A stretch of 64,000 nucleotides of DNA from Plasmodium coatneyi (Eukaryota > Apicomplexa > Aconoidasida > Haemosporida > Plasmodiidae), in NCBI RefSeq assembly GCF_001680005.1, contig NC_033556.1, forward strand, positions 1,054,001-1,118,000, read 5' to 3'. How positions within the stretch are numbered: position 1 is the stretch's first letter; each line of letters opens with the position of its first letter. This document shows positions 45,419 through 57,168 of the stretch, piece by piece. The position numbers and the translations under genes are program-made. The notes under the pieces are model-generated. The model ran no database searches. It worked only from the letters and a program-made list of their open reading frames with translations, and was not told the DNA's origin.

Positions 45419-47701
45419 ATGACGGTAATACTACTACAGAGAGAAAAATTTTTTTTTTTTTTTTTTTCCTTCCTTCCCTCCACATCAAAATGAATACATA
45501 CATGATGAGCACATATATTACTTGATGCACAGTATAATAACAGTAATATATACACATAAATATATGTATATTTCCACTGAATTCTATATATTACATATTT
45601 ATAGAGAATGGACGATCCATCTTTGAATCAATTGCCCTCACGAAAATTATATAGTAAATTTAAGGATGGCAGCTGTTATCGAACCCATAGAACATTCGAC
45701 GGAAGGAAAAAAAGTGCACTGGAGAAAATTCCCAATGTTGAACACCATGCAGAGAAAATAATGAACGCATGGTGTTACATACTAAGATTGAGGGACTATG
45801 ACTTAAGCACGTACTACAATGAACGCTGCAGTTTCCTATATTATTTCATAGGAAGTTTATTCCCAGAAGGTTCGGAGAAGTTCCCATTTATAAACCATAT
45901 GGATGCGGTTATCGATGTACTGAAAGATAGCCTTCGGAGTAATAACTGTGACAGCGAATATCCCGTTACTACCACCAACAGTAGTATTCTGGGGAAAAGA
46001 AAAATAATATTCGATTACTGCTACGACCATGATACATTACAGGGCCTTATAAGTAAAAGTGATAACCATTGTTCTAGTAAATATGGTGCCTACCTAAGGA
46101 AAGTGGAACAGGCCTATAGGGCTGTTCGCGAAGACTGTTCACGGGAACCCAGTAAGGGCCATGATTATTGTAAGGAGTTTGAAGAGAAGTATGGAAAATG
46201 TAATAATCAGAAACAATCACAACCATTAACATGCCCGGAGGAGGAGACGACAATATTAGACAGCGACTCATCAGATGATGACGATGAAAGTCATGAAATA
46301 TTAGGGGTACGTCCACTTCACTCCACCCCTTCCTTCCACCTACAACCTCCTCCTACATTCGAAGTAGCATGCATATATACATATATATATATATATGTAT
46401 TTTTGCACATACATTGTTCATTACACTTATAGGACAAACAGCTGAAAAAAGTACAATCAGAATTAAAATACTACAGTGAGTTCAATAAAGGCTCAGAGGG
46501 TTGTAATAATAGTAGTATCATCCAAAGTGTAAAGCACATATTAAAGAGAAATATAGTATATGATAATGCTGGCGATAAGATTGTAGGAGGCTGGTGCGCT
46601 GCATCCGAAATAAAGGGCCGGAGTACTGTCGAAAATGAATATTGTTATTTCCTATATTATTGGATGGGGGATACATTATTGAGCGGTCAGTGGAATGTTT
46701 ATGACTTAGGGGACCTTATGATGGATGTTTATGATAAGTTGGGAGAGTGGGAGTCTATAGCGAGTTGCACTAATCTATACCCAAATATTGACAGGGAAAA
46801 TTTCAAACAGAGGAAACAAATATTTGAATACCTTCAACAATGTAAAATTTTAAAAACACAATTACAACATAGCGAAAAGGCTTCGTCTAACAATAAAGCA
46901 AAATGTGAGGAGGGTTATTATACTCACTTAGAGGATGTGAAAAAACATCTTACAGCTGAACACACTAAATGTAATGGAACAGATAAGAAGAGTGATAGTG
47001 ATGAACCATATTGTACCCATTTCTTAGCAATGTGTAAACAATGTACTCCTGATGAACTATCCAAATTACAATGTGAAAAAGTAGATCCCCCTCCCCCAGC
47101 TCCAGCTCCCCAAATTCAGACTCAGGACACTGCAGCACACAATGCATCAACTGGTTCTACACCCAGCACAGCAGATCCAACAATTCCTGCTGCTGTGTCT
47201 GGTGGACTTGCTACAATAGGAATACCCGCCATCGCTTTTTTTTTATATAAGGTAATAATTAGAAAAAATATGAATGTTGTACATATATATACATATACGT
47301 ATATATGTCTACATATATATAATTAGCACACGTATATATGTACATACATATATAACACATATTTGTACATATTTCTACACTAACACCACCCTTCCTCCCC
47401 TCCTTTCATCTTATTTCAGTATAATCTCTTACCTTCTTGGATAAGAAGGAACACCTTCTTTGGGAACAACAGCAACAGAAGAAAGGGAAGATTAACCCGG
47501 CAACAACACTTCGATACACTCACAGAAGACGACGACATTTCCACAACAATATATACAACAACCGATAATTCTACAATAGACGACGATTCCATGACAGAAT
47601 ATTCTGCTCCACCGTCTGAAAGAAGAAGGAGTAATAATAGGCAACAAGAAAGGCAAAGGAATAGGCATAATAGAAAGAATATACGTTACCAAGCAATATA
47701 A
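45419..47701 (+). CDS. kir: KIR variant antigen 2, tandem two-ectodomain form
   Basis: join(45419..45424, 45605..46306, 46433..47251, 47420..47701), 602 aa. The two-codon first exon (ATG ACG|gtaata) is inferred from position and is the weakest call. Exon 2 (RMDDPSLNQLPS) carries one KIR ectodomain (NERCSFLYYFIGS, KRKIIFDYCYDHD, a C-rich end) and an acidic DSDSSDDDDES linker. Exon 3 (DKQLKKVQSELKYYSEF) carries a second ectodomain (EYCYFLYYWMGDT, KQIFEYLQQC), a Pro-rich stretch (PPPPAPAPQIQTQ) and the membrane segment (VSGGLATIGIPAIAFFLYK). Exon 4 is the tail YNLLPSWIRRN with LTEDDDISTT, ending IRYQAI. The frame is continuous through all junctions. The protein is about 1.5 times a single-domain KIR. 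Confidence 0.9.
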
Positions 47702-48706
47702 CATTTCCTCCCTCCCTACACACGGAAGGAAGGGAACAATAAATAACACCGCGCAAAGCGTATAAAATATGTAAGGAGCAAAATGATCCTTCGTCCTTCT
47801 TTTTCCGTTATTTTTTTCCCTTTCTTTTCTTTTTTTTTTCTCTTTTTTTTCTTTTTCTTTTTCTTTTTTTTTCTTTCTTTCTTTCTTTTTTTCTTCTTTC
47901 CTTTTCATTTGTGTATGTATAAATAGCTAAATAAAGGAAAATAATCCCAAGAATGTGCTAAGGAAGTTCAAAAAAAGAAAAAGGGAAAAAAAGAGAAAAA
48001 AAAAAAAGAAAAGAAAGGGGAAAAAAAAGAGAACACTTTCCAAAAAATATAGATTGAGCATGTATGTGGTAACAATATTTTTTTAATGAAGCAACTCCTT
48101 CCCCCAATTCCTTTCACCCCTCCTCTTAATTATAAAAATAAAACATATAAATGAATAGAATACATGCTAAAAAATTTTTCGGCTTCCCCTAAGAAACTTA
48201 CTCTCCCTTCTATATGTATACATAACAAATAAGTGATATGAGCAGTAATGTAATGCTTGGAACTATTACCTATCATATAATATAATAGAATTAGGAAATA
48301 ATGTATGGGCGGAGTGATAAAATTTTTGAATATTTTTTTTTTTCGTCGTATATATTTTGTAGTACACTACACTTTGTTCGTACTTTTTTTGGTTAAGGGA
48401 AATAATTTTTCATAATGATCTTGACAAATGAACATGCACATACATATGTACATATATACATGTAGAATATGTTGTTTTTATTTGATAAATTAAAAGGAAT
48501 GTGTATATTGAGTGGAAGGAAGAACATGAGAAATTTTGATATTCATTTATGATCATGCAAAGAAAAGGAAGGAACAAAGCAAAAATTTTTTTTTTTTTTT
48601 TTTCGTACTTTTCCCCTATTATAAGGTTTGCGAATGTAATAAAGGGGGACAGTCTTAAGCACAAATTCTTTATATACACACATAGAAATATGTACATGTG
48701 AACCAA
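47702..48706. other. intergenic between KIR 2 and KIR 3
   Basis: Pyrimidine-rich tract at 47790-47910 (CTTTTT/CTTTCTTT), then purine-rich 47970-48035, then AT-rich with the conserved block at 48301-48421. No gene. Confidence 0.5.
48301..48421 (+). promoter_or_regulatory. conserved block upstream of KIR 3
   Basis: Near-duplicate of 44938-45056 (see that entry for shared strings). Downstream of both, a TGCACATACATA element and TATATGTTGTT-like sequence recur before the KIR first exon. The spacing to the presumed start is about 290 bases. Confidence 0.6.
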
Positions 48707-50157
48707 ATGGCGCCGGACGATGCAATATTAACGGTTCGTTCACACCCCAACTCCTCCCCTTCCTTTCCTTTTATTAAATGTGAATAATTATATACTAAAC
48801 ATACAGTACTTTGTGTACAGTGTCGTACATTTGGACGACGCACATACACGCACATATATATAAACATACACATACATGAATATACACAAATACATCTATT
48901 TTGTTCCTTATATTTTTTGGTAGGAAAAACTTTTGAAAAATTTATCCTCCATAAAAATGTATCAGAAGTTAGATACAGAAGCTCAGAGTTATAATGGGGG
49001 AGGTTGCAATAAAAGTATAATGGAAGGAATAAAAACGTATACTGAGGATCCTAGTACTGAAAATAGAATTATGAAAGCACTATGTTATGTATATGAAATG
49101 GATGACAGCAGACGTAACAGTGAAGGATGGTGTTATTGGTTTTATTATTGGGTAGGAGATATATTGTCAAATAAATTGGAAGACTTAGAGTTTGGGGCTG
49201 CTATGAAGAGTTTCCATTATAACATAAAGCCTCAACGAGGGAAACATAAGTGTGAGTTCATGTATACAGATAGTGAAGAATTGTTCAAAGAGTTAAAGAG
49301 GTTGTTTGATTATAAGAAGGATGAGAATACTATAAGAACACAATTAGGAGAAGAAGGGGAACGGAAACTGTGTAATCAGAAGTACCGTACATATTTGAAA
49401 AATATAAGGGAAGCATATGCCAAAGTGAAGGAAAAGTGTACAGACAAACATAATAGAGAATGCCATACCGAGTTTAAAACATTATTTCCGGATTACGACA
49501 CTAATAGTGAATTAAAACTGAATTGTGAATTAACAGACCAGACAAAAACAATTACACAAACATCCGACTCCGCTGTCGATGGAACTGGTACTGCTTCCAT
49601 TGCAGTTCCTTCTGCATTGGTCATCACAATAGGCCTTCCTACAATCGTCGTTTTCTTTTTATACAAAGTAAGTATAATTAACATAATTACAACAATTATA
49701 ATATATATATATATATATATTCCCTATATATATAACATACATATGTAAATACATATACATATATATATTTATATGCATATATATGTCTACATACATATTC
49801 CTTACTTTCCACCCCCCTCCTTCCATCCACCCTTCTTCCTTTCTTTCTTTCCACTCCCTTTTTTATTTTTAGTATAATCTTTTACCTGATTGGTTCCATA
49901 ACACATTTAAGGGAGGAAGAAGGAACAGCAGAAGAGGGAAAAGATCCGCCATCAGACGTAACTTCGACACTTCCACGGATGACAATTCCACCGAGTTGTC
50001 AACAATAGGTTCCACAATTGGTGGCTCCACAACAATAGCAGATTCGACAGATGGAGATTGTACCATATATGATCGTGGTAGGCCAACATCACAACCCACA
50101 AGAAGGAATAATAGAAGGATCGGGCAACATAGAAATATTAGTTATCAACGTATGTGA
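48707..50157 (+). CDS. kir: KIR variant antigen 3
   Basis: join(48707..48733, 48924..49667, 49873..50157), 351 aa. The first exon (MAPDDAILT|gttcgt) is plausible but has a weak donor. Exon 2 starts EKLLKNLSSIKMYQKL. KIR features are EGWCYWFYYWVGDILSN, ELKRLFDYKKDE, CNQKYRTYLKNI, conserved cysteines, and a membrane segment (ALVITIGLPTIVVFFLYK). Exon 3 is YNLLPDWFHN then GRRNSRRGKRS, NFDTSTDDNSTEL and a NISYQRM end. The 4th-from-last residues and the Ser/Thr/Asp motif match the other KIR tails. Intron 2 is a TATATA microsatellite followed by sense-strand CCTTCC tracts. Confidence 0.92.
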
Positions 50158-51302
50158 TGTCTACCATTAAATGTAATGCACCGTTGTATGTAACATTGGA
50201 AAAGTGTGTCCCTCTCTCCCACACCTCAGGAGGAGGTGATATAAATAACCACGCACAGATCATACAGTGTGAAAAGGGTAAATTGGCTTTTTTTCCATTT
50301 GTTCCTTTCCTTTTTTTTTTTTCCTTTTTCGTTGATTCCTTTTTTTTCCATTCTTTAATATGCATAAAACACTTTTTCAAAGGTGAGTTCTTTTTCTTCT
50401 TCGTGCCCCGCTTCTTTGGGAGAGTATATTCTTTCCCTTTCATGCAGAGTTATTCAAAAACATACAAATGAATGAAAGAAAAAAAAGAAGTAGAAGAAAA
50501 TAGAAAGGGACGGAAAAAGGAAGTAGTTTCTATTTTTGAGTGATCATAAACAAGGGAAGGTATAATATAAAGAATTATTATAGGAATATATATATCTCTT
50601 TCTGTAAAAGGTACTTTGTGCAAAATTTTTTTTTTTTTCATGCCACATATATAGTACATTTCATTCCATAAAATTTTTGTATTCTTCTCTTTTTGTGCAT
50701 ATTGATGAATATGTGCACACTTAAAGAATAGAGAAGAATGCTGTGCATGAACTATACAATATATGTGCGCGAACAATTTTTAATAAATCACCTGAACAAC
50801 AGTGCAACACAAATTATGTGACATAGGCAGAAATTTTTTTTCCGATGAAAATTTCGCCCCTCTTATATATATAGTAACGGAGAACTATAAATAGTAATAT
50901 AATGTTTCCAAACAATGACCATACACAAATACAATAATATAATGCATGTATAAAGGGGAAATGTATGGAACAATTTTAATTTCTTCCCTTCCTTATTTTA
51001 TTATTTTAACATATTCGTACATATTTCACTCTAACTCTCTGTACATGATGATTTGATACATGTATATATGTAATGTATTATAAATGTTTAAAAAATCAAC
51101 AGTGTACATTGCTGGAAAAAGGAATAAAATTTTGGACACGCCTTCATGCATAATCATTATCATAGAACGTGCGCAGAAAAGTTCTCATATATGGAATATT
51201 CCGAATTTTTTTTTTTGGGCGGGGGGGAAAAAATATATATATAAACACCGTGTTTCTAACATAAATTTTATTACTTACAAAAGCAATGTACAAATGTGAA
51301 CA
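50158..51302. other. intergenic between KIR 3 and KIR 4
   Basis: Poly-T (50300-50340), AT-rich. GATGATTTGATACATGTATATATG near 51047 resembles the KIR upstream element. No gene is supported. Confidence 0.5.
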
Positions 51303-52993
51303 ATGACACCAGAACCATCCAAAGGACCACTAACGGTTAGCACTACTACTACCACTACTTCTTCTTCGTCCATTATTCAAAGTAGTGTGGATACATACAT
51401 ACACATATTATTCATATTATTCATGTGTAATAATTTATCCTACTATATATAGTAAAAATGTAGGAAGGTACATGGGAGTACATATATATATATTCATGTA
51501 TTCCATTAAAAAATTGCATTTTTGTAGGAGGAAAATTTGAAGGGCTTAACGTCAAGAAGGAAATATTCTGAACTGAACGTAGGGTTAAGTTCTTATAGCT
51601 CAATCTGTCCTGGATTGAAAGATAAGGAGACTGAAATAAAGAGTACATTGGGAAACCATGATAGTGAGGGGAAATATGCAAAGAAGATAGTTGGAGCTTA
51701 CTGTGATGCATCCACCATAGCAGGTAGTCAATCCTATAGTGAGCCATGTCAATATTTCTATTATTGGTTATGGGATCTATTAACTAACCAATTAAAGATT
51801 ACGCCACCTTTGGAAATTATGAAAAAGATCTACGGAGCATTTGAAGGTCTTTCTGTTCAGATGGCGTGTAAAAATATAAACGAAAATATAACTGACGAAA
51901 CTATATTCCCTCATATGAAAACACATTTCGACTATTACCAAGACTATGATACTATAATGCAGCACTTAGGGTATGGTGGTAGTGGTGGTGTTAGTGGTGG
52001 TACAAAGACTTGTGATTCAACCTATCACAAACACCTCGATGCCATTAAAGACGCATGTAAAGCTATAGAAGAGGATTGCAAAAAAGAGGGGGGGCCACAG
52101 AAGAGTGGTAAGTATTGTAGCCCGCTTCAAGCGGCGGCCAACGCGGACGGAGCAGCTGGAAAATACTGTAAACGGGACAAACTGGAAGAACTGAAATGTA
52201 ACCTTCCCAAACCCAAACCAAATCCTAATCCAAACCAAGCTGGAAGCAGCGGTTCCTTTAGTGATGCGGATTTACAGAGTACAGGTGGTGCCGCTACACC
52301 TACTGCTGTGTCTGCTGCCGCCGCTATGCCTTCCATATTTGCCGCACTCGGTCTACCAACAATCGCCTTCCTTCTATATAAAGTAAGTAGTGCAATTAAC
52401 ATTATAATTTCAATTACAAAAATTATAATTATAAGTACATAATTATAATTATAATTACCACCACCACAATATTATCACCATAATGTTACCACTACCAAAG
52501 TAATAATTACCACCACCCAAACCACTATGTACTTGAAATATGTCTACATACATATACATATGTATATATGTACCTATATCTCTATATACATATATATGGA
52601 CATATATATATATATGTATGTAGACATATTTCCATCCTTCCTTCCATACACCCCTTCCCTCCTCTTTTGCCTTAACAACCTTCGTAGTACAAACTTTTAC
52701 CTTCTGGAATAAAGAACTTCCTCGGAAGCAGTAGCAAAAGTAGCAATAATAATAGAAGGAGAGGAAGATCTGTCAGGAGGCGGAACTTCGACGACACACT
52801 CACAGAAGACACCTTAACAGCAGATAGTTCAACAGAATACTCCACACATAGTTCCACGATAGGTGACGATTCGACAGATGATCATTCTAACATATATGAT
52901 CGTGGTAGATCACCACGACGTGTTGGAAGAAGGACAAATAATAATAATACAACCAGTCGTCGTCCAAGGAATATCAGTTATCAAGCAATGTAA
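51303..52993 (+). CDS. kir: KIR variant antigen 4
   Basis: join(51303..51335, 51528..52382, 52688..52993), 397 aa. The first exon is MTPEPSKGPLT|gttagc. Exon 2 starts EENLKGLTSRRKYSEL and has KIR landmarks (PCQYFYYWLWDLL, KTHFDYYQDYDT, CDSTYHKHLDAIKDACKAI), a Gly-rich GGSGGVSGGT insert, an Asn-Pro-Lys stretch (PKPKPNPNPNQ) and the membrane segment (AAAMPSIFAALGLPTIAFLLYK). Exon 3 starts YKLLPSGIKNF, then FDDTLTEDTLTADSSTEYS, ending ISYQAM. Intron 2 contains a short TAATTATAATT/CCACCAC run, TATATG microsatellites and a CCTTCC tract near the acceptor. Confidence 0.92.
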
Positions 52994-53434
52994 TGTTCCT
53001 CCTTCCCCATCCCTCCGACCTTGTCCATAACTACAGTAATGTTATAATATTCCACACATACATATATATAAAAAAAGAGAACAAATATGTTTTTCCAGTT
53101 CACATAAATTGTTCACTAATTTATGAATGGGTGGATGTACCACCATTATTACTTTTACACATATATACATAAATATATTTAATTTAAAAAGGGAAAATAA
53201 AAAAAATAAGAGGAAAAAAATGTTATTCAACACTTACAACTTTGCAACTTACAACTTATAATTTACAACTTACAACTTATAATTTACAACTTACAACTTA
53301 CACACCTAGAACTTACAACTTTGCAACTTTACAACTTACATACTTACAAGGTACAACTTATAAATTTATATTTGGATTAGGATTTTTGTATTATGATTTA
53401 TATTTAGACTAGGATATGGATTTGTATTTATAAT
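52994..53434. other. short intergenic with ACAACTT repeats
   Basis: Convergent 3' ends of KIR 4 and member C. 53235-53365 is a repeat of ACAACTTACAACTT and TATAATTTACAACTT units. No coding signal. Confidence 0.6.
53235..53365. repeat. ACAACTT short-period repeat
   Basis: Imperfect 8- to 12-base units (ACAACTTAC, ACAACTTATAATTT, CTTTGCAACTT) tandemly arranged for about 130 bases, immediately 3' of member C. Confidence 0.8.
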
Positions 53435-54369
53435 TTATAATTTGTGTCTTTTGTATTTGGATCGTTGGATATATTTTTTTCTTGCTCTACAATAGTAGAA
53501 ACCGCATAGTGCACCTAACATGAGGAATCCTATTATTGCAAGAGATGTGCCCAACACTATCGAACTTATTGAATCTTGTGGAACAAGAAAACCAACAGCT
53601 TCTTTAGATACTGCCTTTCCTGCTTTTACTGCTATTACAGCTTTGAAATCTTCTACAGCATTCAAAGATGCTGTAGCTTCTGGAGATTGCAGAAATGCAC
53701 TGAGGGCAGATAGAATAATCTCCACATTTTTGCTCACATAAAGCAAAATAAATAATGAAAGTGCCACCATAACTACTATAAGTAGTAATAAACTTCTATG
53801 TTTAAATTTTCCATATTTACATTTTTTATATAACCTTCGACATTTATCTCGCAAAGTGGTATTCTTCTTTCTATGTGGTAAATTACATGAATTTATTCCT
53901 AAATTTGAATTTTTAGGTGATTCATTTGGGAAGGTGTTTCTAAAGGGGTCATTATTACTGTTTTCATTATAAAATGAGCTTTGCAACGTTGTTCTAACAA
54001 CAGATTCACCACTTGTTATTGATGATCCTGTACTGCTTGAATCACTTCCATCTGAGGTGTCAAAACCGCTAGGCGTTTTATCCCATGATGGCGTGGCGTG
54101 CACTAGGACCTAAAAAAAAAAAAGATTGTTAGGGCGAAGGAAGAGAAGGGTTGTTAAGGTTGTTAGGTGGTTGATGGAAGGAAGTTTGTTATGGTAGTGG
54201 AAAATTCTTTTTCTCTCTTTCCTTTCTATTCTTAATAAAAAGATGGGAATTAATTATAGTAATGTGCGCGATTATTTTAAAAGTGCAGTTATTATTTTAC
54301 ATAGTTGGGGTATTGCCAAAGGAATAGGGATGCGAAGGTGAGTATGAAATATTTTGTGAGAGATGCCAT
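53435..54369 (-). CDS. two-exon secreted/membrane family member C
   Basis: complement(join(53435..54109, 54301..54369)), 247 aa. Exon 1 (23 aa, MASLTKYFIL...FLWQYPNY) is a signal peptide with the same LFLWQYPN ending as member B. The donor is TAT|gtaaaa. Exon 2 begins VLVHATPSWDK after a long poly-T acceptor. It is Ser-rich at first (DGSDSSSTGSSITSGE), then basic (LRDKCRRLYKKCKYGKFKHR), followed by a hydrophobic pair: SLLLLIVVMVALSLFILLYV and IVLGTSLAIIGFLMLGALCG. The short basic end is KKYIQRSKYKRHKL. No PEXEL seen. Topology and exon layout match members A, B and D. The intron carries the sense-strand pyrimidine repeat. Confidence 0.8.
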
Positions 54370-57168
54370 TTTATTTTGTTTGCAGTTCTTTATCTTTTTT
54401 TGTTTTATTCTTTAATTTAATAAAATTTTAAAATTGTGACAATATTTTTCCTTCATGTATATGGAATGTATGATTATTTCTTCTTTCTATAATGTGCAAT
54501 TTTTATATTAAGTCACTTTTGGGGCGCATATGATGGAATGTTATTCTTCCTTTATAAGTGTGTATACATTTATATTATAAATGGATGGAGTAATTAAAAT
54601 GTACACAATAATTAATGCAAAAGATGTAATAATTTAAAATAATTAAAAAAGTGGTTCATTTTTTTTAAATTGCACATAATTATTATGTTATTTCAAAAAT
54701 TTTTATGTTCAAAGAAGTAGGAGTGGAAGTGTTTCGTATTCTTCCTTTTTTTTTTTTTCTACAAAGGGATAGAGAGAGAAAGAGAGCGAAGAAAAAAGTT
54801 CGCTCTCTAATTATATAACAGTTCTAACAGTGTAATAAGTACGATTTGCTCATATTGTCAGCATATTCGAATTATGCATGTTTGTGCCGAAAATTTTTTT
54901 TGTTGCTTCAAGTTCAGATATAACAGTGAATAGAAACTGTTTAAGGGAGTACATTAGTTCTCTTATGTGCTCAGATGGTGGAATGTTTTTAGGGTGTGGA
55001 ATGTTTTTTTTTTTTAGATGTAGAGCATTAATATTGCTACTTCGGTTTAGTGGTTATGTGTAGGGACAAATTTTTTGTGCTTTTTTTTTGTGATATACTA
55101 TGATCAATTTCCCCTCGGGAGAGAGTGTACAACAATGTTCCACTGTTGTCAATTATTTTTTGTACTTTTAATTTTATAATAACTATTGGTATCGTGCAAA
55201 AATATTATATACACACATTGATTCATATGTACGTGAACAGCATTACTTATCCTATTTCCGTTAGAAATTGTGAGTAGCTGCTATAATACCTAATGCGCAC
55301 AAAGGACCATGGTACACATAATCTCCGTTATGCACTTTTTTTTCATTTATTGCGCACGTACTCTATGTTCGCCATAAATTTGCATCTTTCTTCTTGTTTA
55401 GATTAAAAAAAATTCTTCCAAAAAGAAAGTTCTTCCCCCCGAAAAAAAGGTTTCCTTCATCCCAAACAACGGTCCTACTACCAACCACCATAACAACCTT
55501 CCTTCCACCCTACCACTTAACAACCCATCCTAGCACCTCTAACATAACATTCCTTCGACCCAGCTAACAACCTACCACCCACCTACCACGCCTAACAACC
55601 TTCATTCCACCCTACCACCTAACAACGCTCCTACGACCATACGACCTACATACCCCCCTTATACTCTTATACCATGATTATAATGTATATGTAGACACAA
55701 TTCCTCATGGTTCTTATGTAGAACTATTATTATATTCATTGTAGTTCACTGCACAGCATTGTATTGCATTATGCTATATGGACAATCTATTCATACGTAC
55801 ATATGTTTTTCTCCATGATAATAATGTGTGCATCCCCCATAATAATGGGGGATGATGTTCTACCCCACTACAACTGCCCCCCAAAAAAGGAGGGGAAAAA
55901 TAAATCTACATATGTGTACACCCATGTAAACTTCGCTCACCTCACCCTTTTCCAAGTTGGTGCTTTAGCACATTATATATATTATGTTACAGTAAATGTA
56001 GAAATAACAACGATGATACACATATGGATGATACATACATATATGTATGTGCTGCTGAAATGATATGTGCACGCCAAGGTAAAGGGTGGAACCTATGAAT
56101 CTTTCCCTGAAACACTCCCCTCAGAATGCAATTAAATCTTTGAAATAGAACGCGGGAAAAAGGGAAGAAAGGAATAAGTTAATGCACATAATATAATATG
56201 CAGTTAAAAGGAAAGGGGAGGTGGTAGTAATTCTCAAATGGTGTACATAATATAATATGCATATATTCCACATGTAAGTGAATTAGTTATAATAATTTTC
56301 TTTTTTTAAGAGGAAGAAGAAAAAGAAAGGAAGAAGGGAGAAATTAATATTACTGAACAATCATAAACGGAAAAGGAAGGGTGTACCGAAAAAAGAGGTA
56401 CTGTTCCACAGATGTGCACATATTCCTTTCTTTTTTTTCCATATAACCAATTTAACCTCTCGTATTATAAGTGTACCATGAATTTTATAAATATGTATAC
56501 GCTCTTCATTTATTACATATTAAGCAATATTTTTTACACTAAGAAGAAAAGTATTCTGTGTATACATGAACTGTGCACTACATATATATATGTGCACGTT
56601 AACAAATATTTTTTTAATAATTTTTCACCCTTAAGAATAAAACGCAAAGGAATAATACATGCTAAAATTCCGTTCCTTCAGGAGAGGGAAGATGGAGCTT
56701 ATGAATGCGGAGTGCATAGGTGAACACACAGTAATAATGTTGCAATGAATACCCTCTACACAATGCAAATAATATCATTCATGAAGAATATATGTAGGAA
56801 TAATTTGATTTTTCCTTATTCCTTCTTATTCCTTATTTTCTTATTTTCAGAGCACACTTTTTTTCCTACATTTTTTATGCCTTAAATTATATACGGCACG
56901 GTACGATTTTGATGAATACATGTGTACGTGTATATAGGGTATGTTACTATTACGGTTCACGTTAAAACTGAACAATATATATTGTAGGAAGGAAAAAGGA
57001 GGGAGCAAATATTTCATATTCATTCATTCATATCCACTGTATTATAGAAAAACTGAAACCTAAAAAGGGAAAGATTTCATATATATTTATTCTACATATA
57101 TGAAGTGCACAGAACGTTCTAGCATAAAATTCAAATTACATATACAGAACAAATGTATATAAGGAAAA
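54370..57168. other. intergenic between divergent member C and KIR 5
   Basis: AT-rich with a CCTTCC/CCACC/CTAACAACC repeat patch at 55465-55660 and low-complexity runs. No coding region is supported. ACGATTTTGATGAATACATG near 56905 resembles the TGATTTTGATATACATG element upstream of KIR 1. The short open frames at 55.7-56.7 kb lack KIR features. Confidence 0.5.
55465..55660. repeat. CCTTCC/CCACC/CTAACAACC repeat patch without an evident gene
   Basis: The same degenerate unit as in KIR and SICAvar introns, but no recognisable exons flank it within 1.4 kb on either side. It may be the relic of a lost intron. Confidence 0.75.

Noticed and set aside
47492..47908. Minus-strand 138-aa frame, Lys/Glu then hydrophobic
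   Set aside because: It is antisense to the KIR 2 tail exon plus poly-pyrimidine tracts.
55764..56723. Two 99- to 103-aa frames between member C and KIR 5
   Set aside because: AT-rich, Tyr/His/Ile-biased translation without KIR cysteines, TM or splice context.
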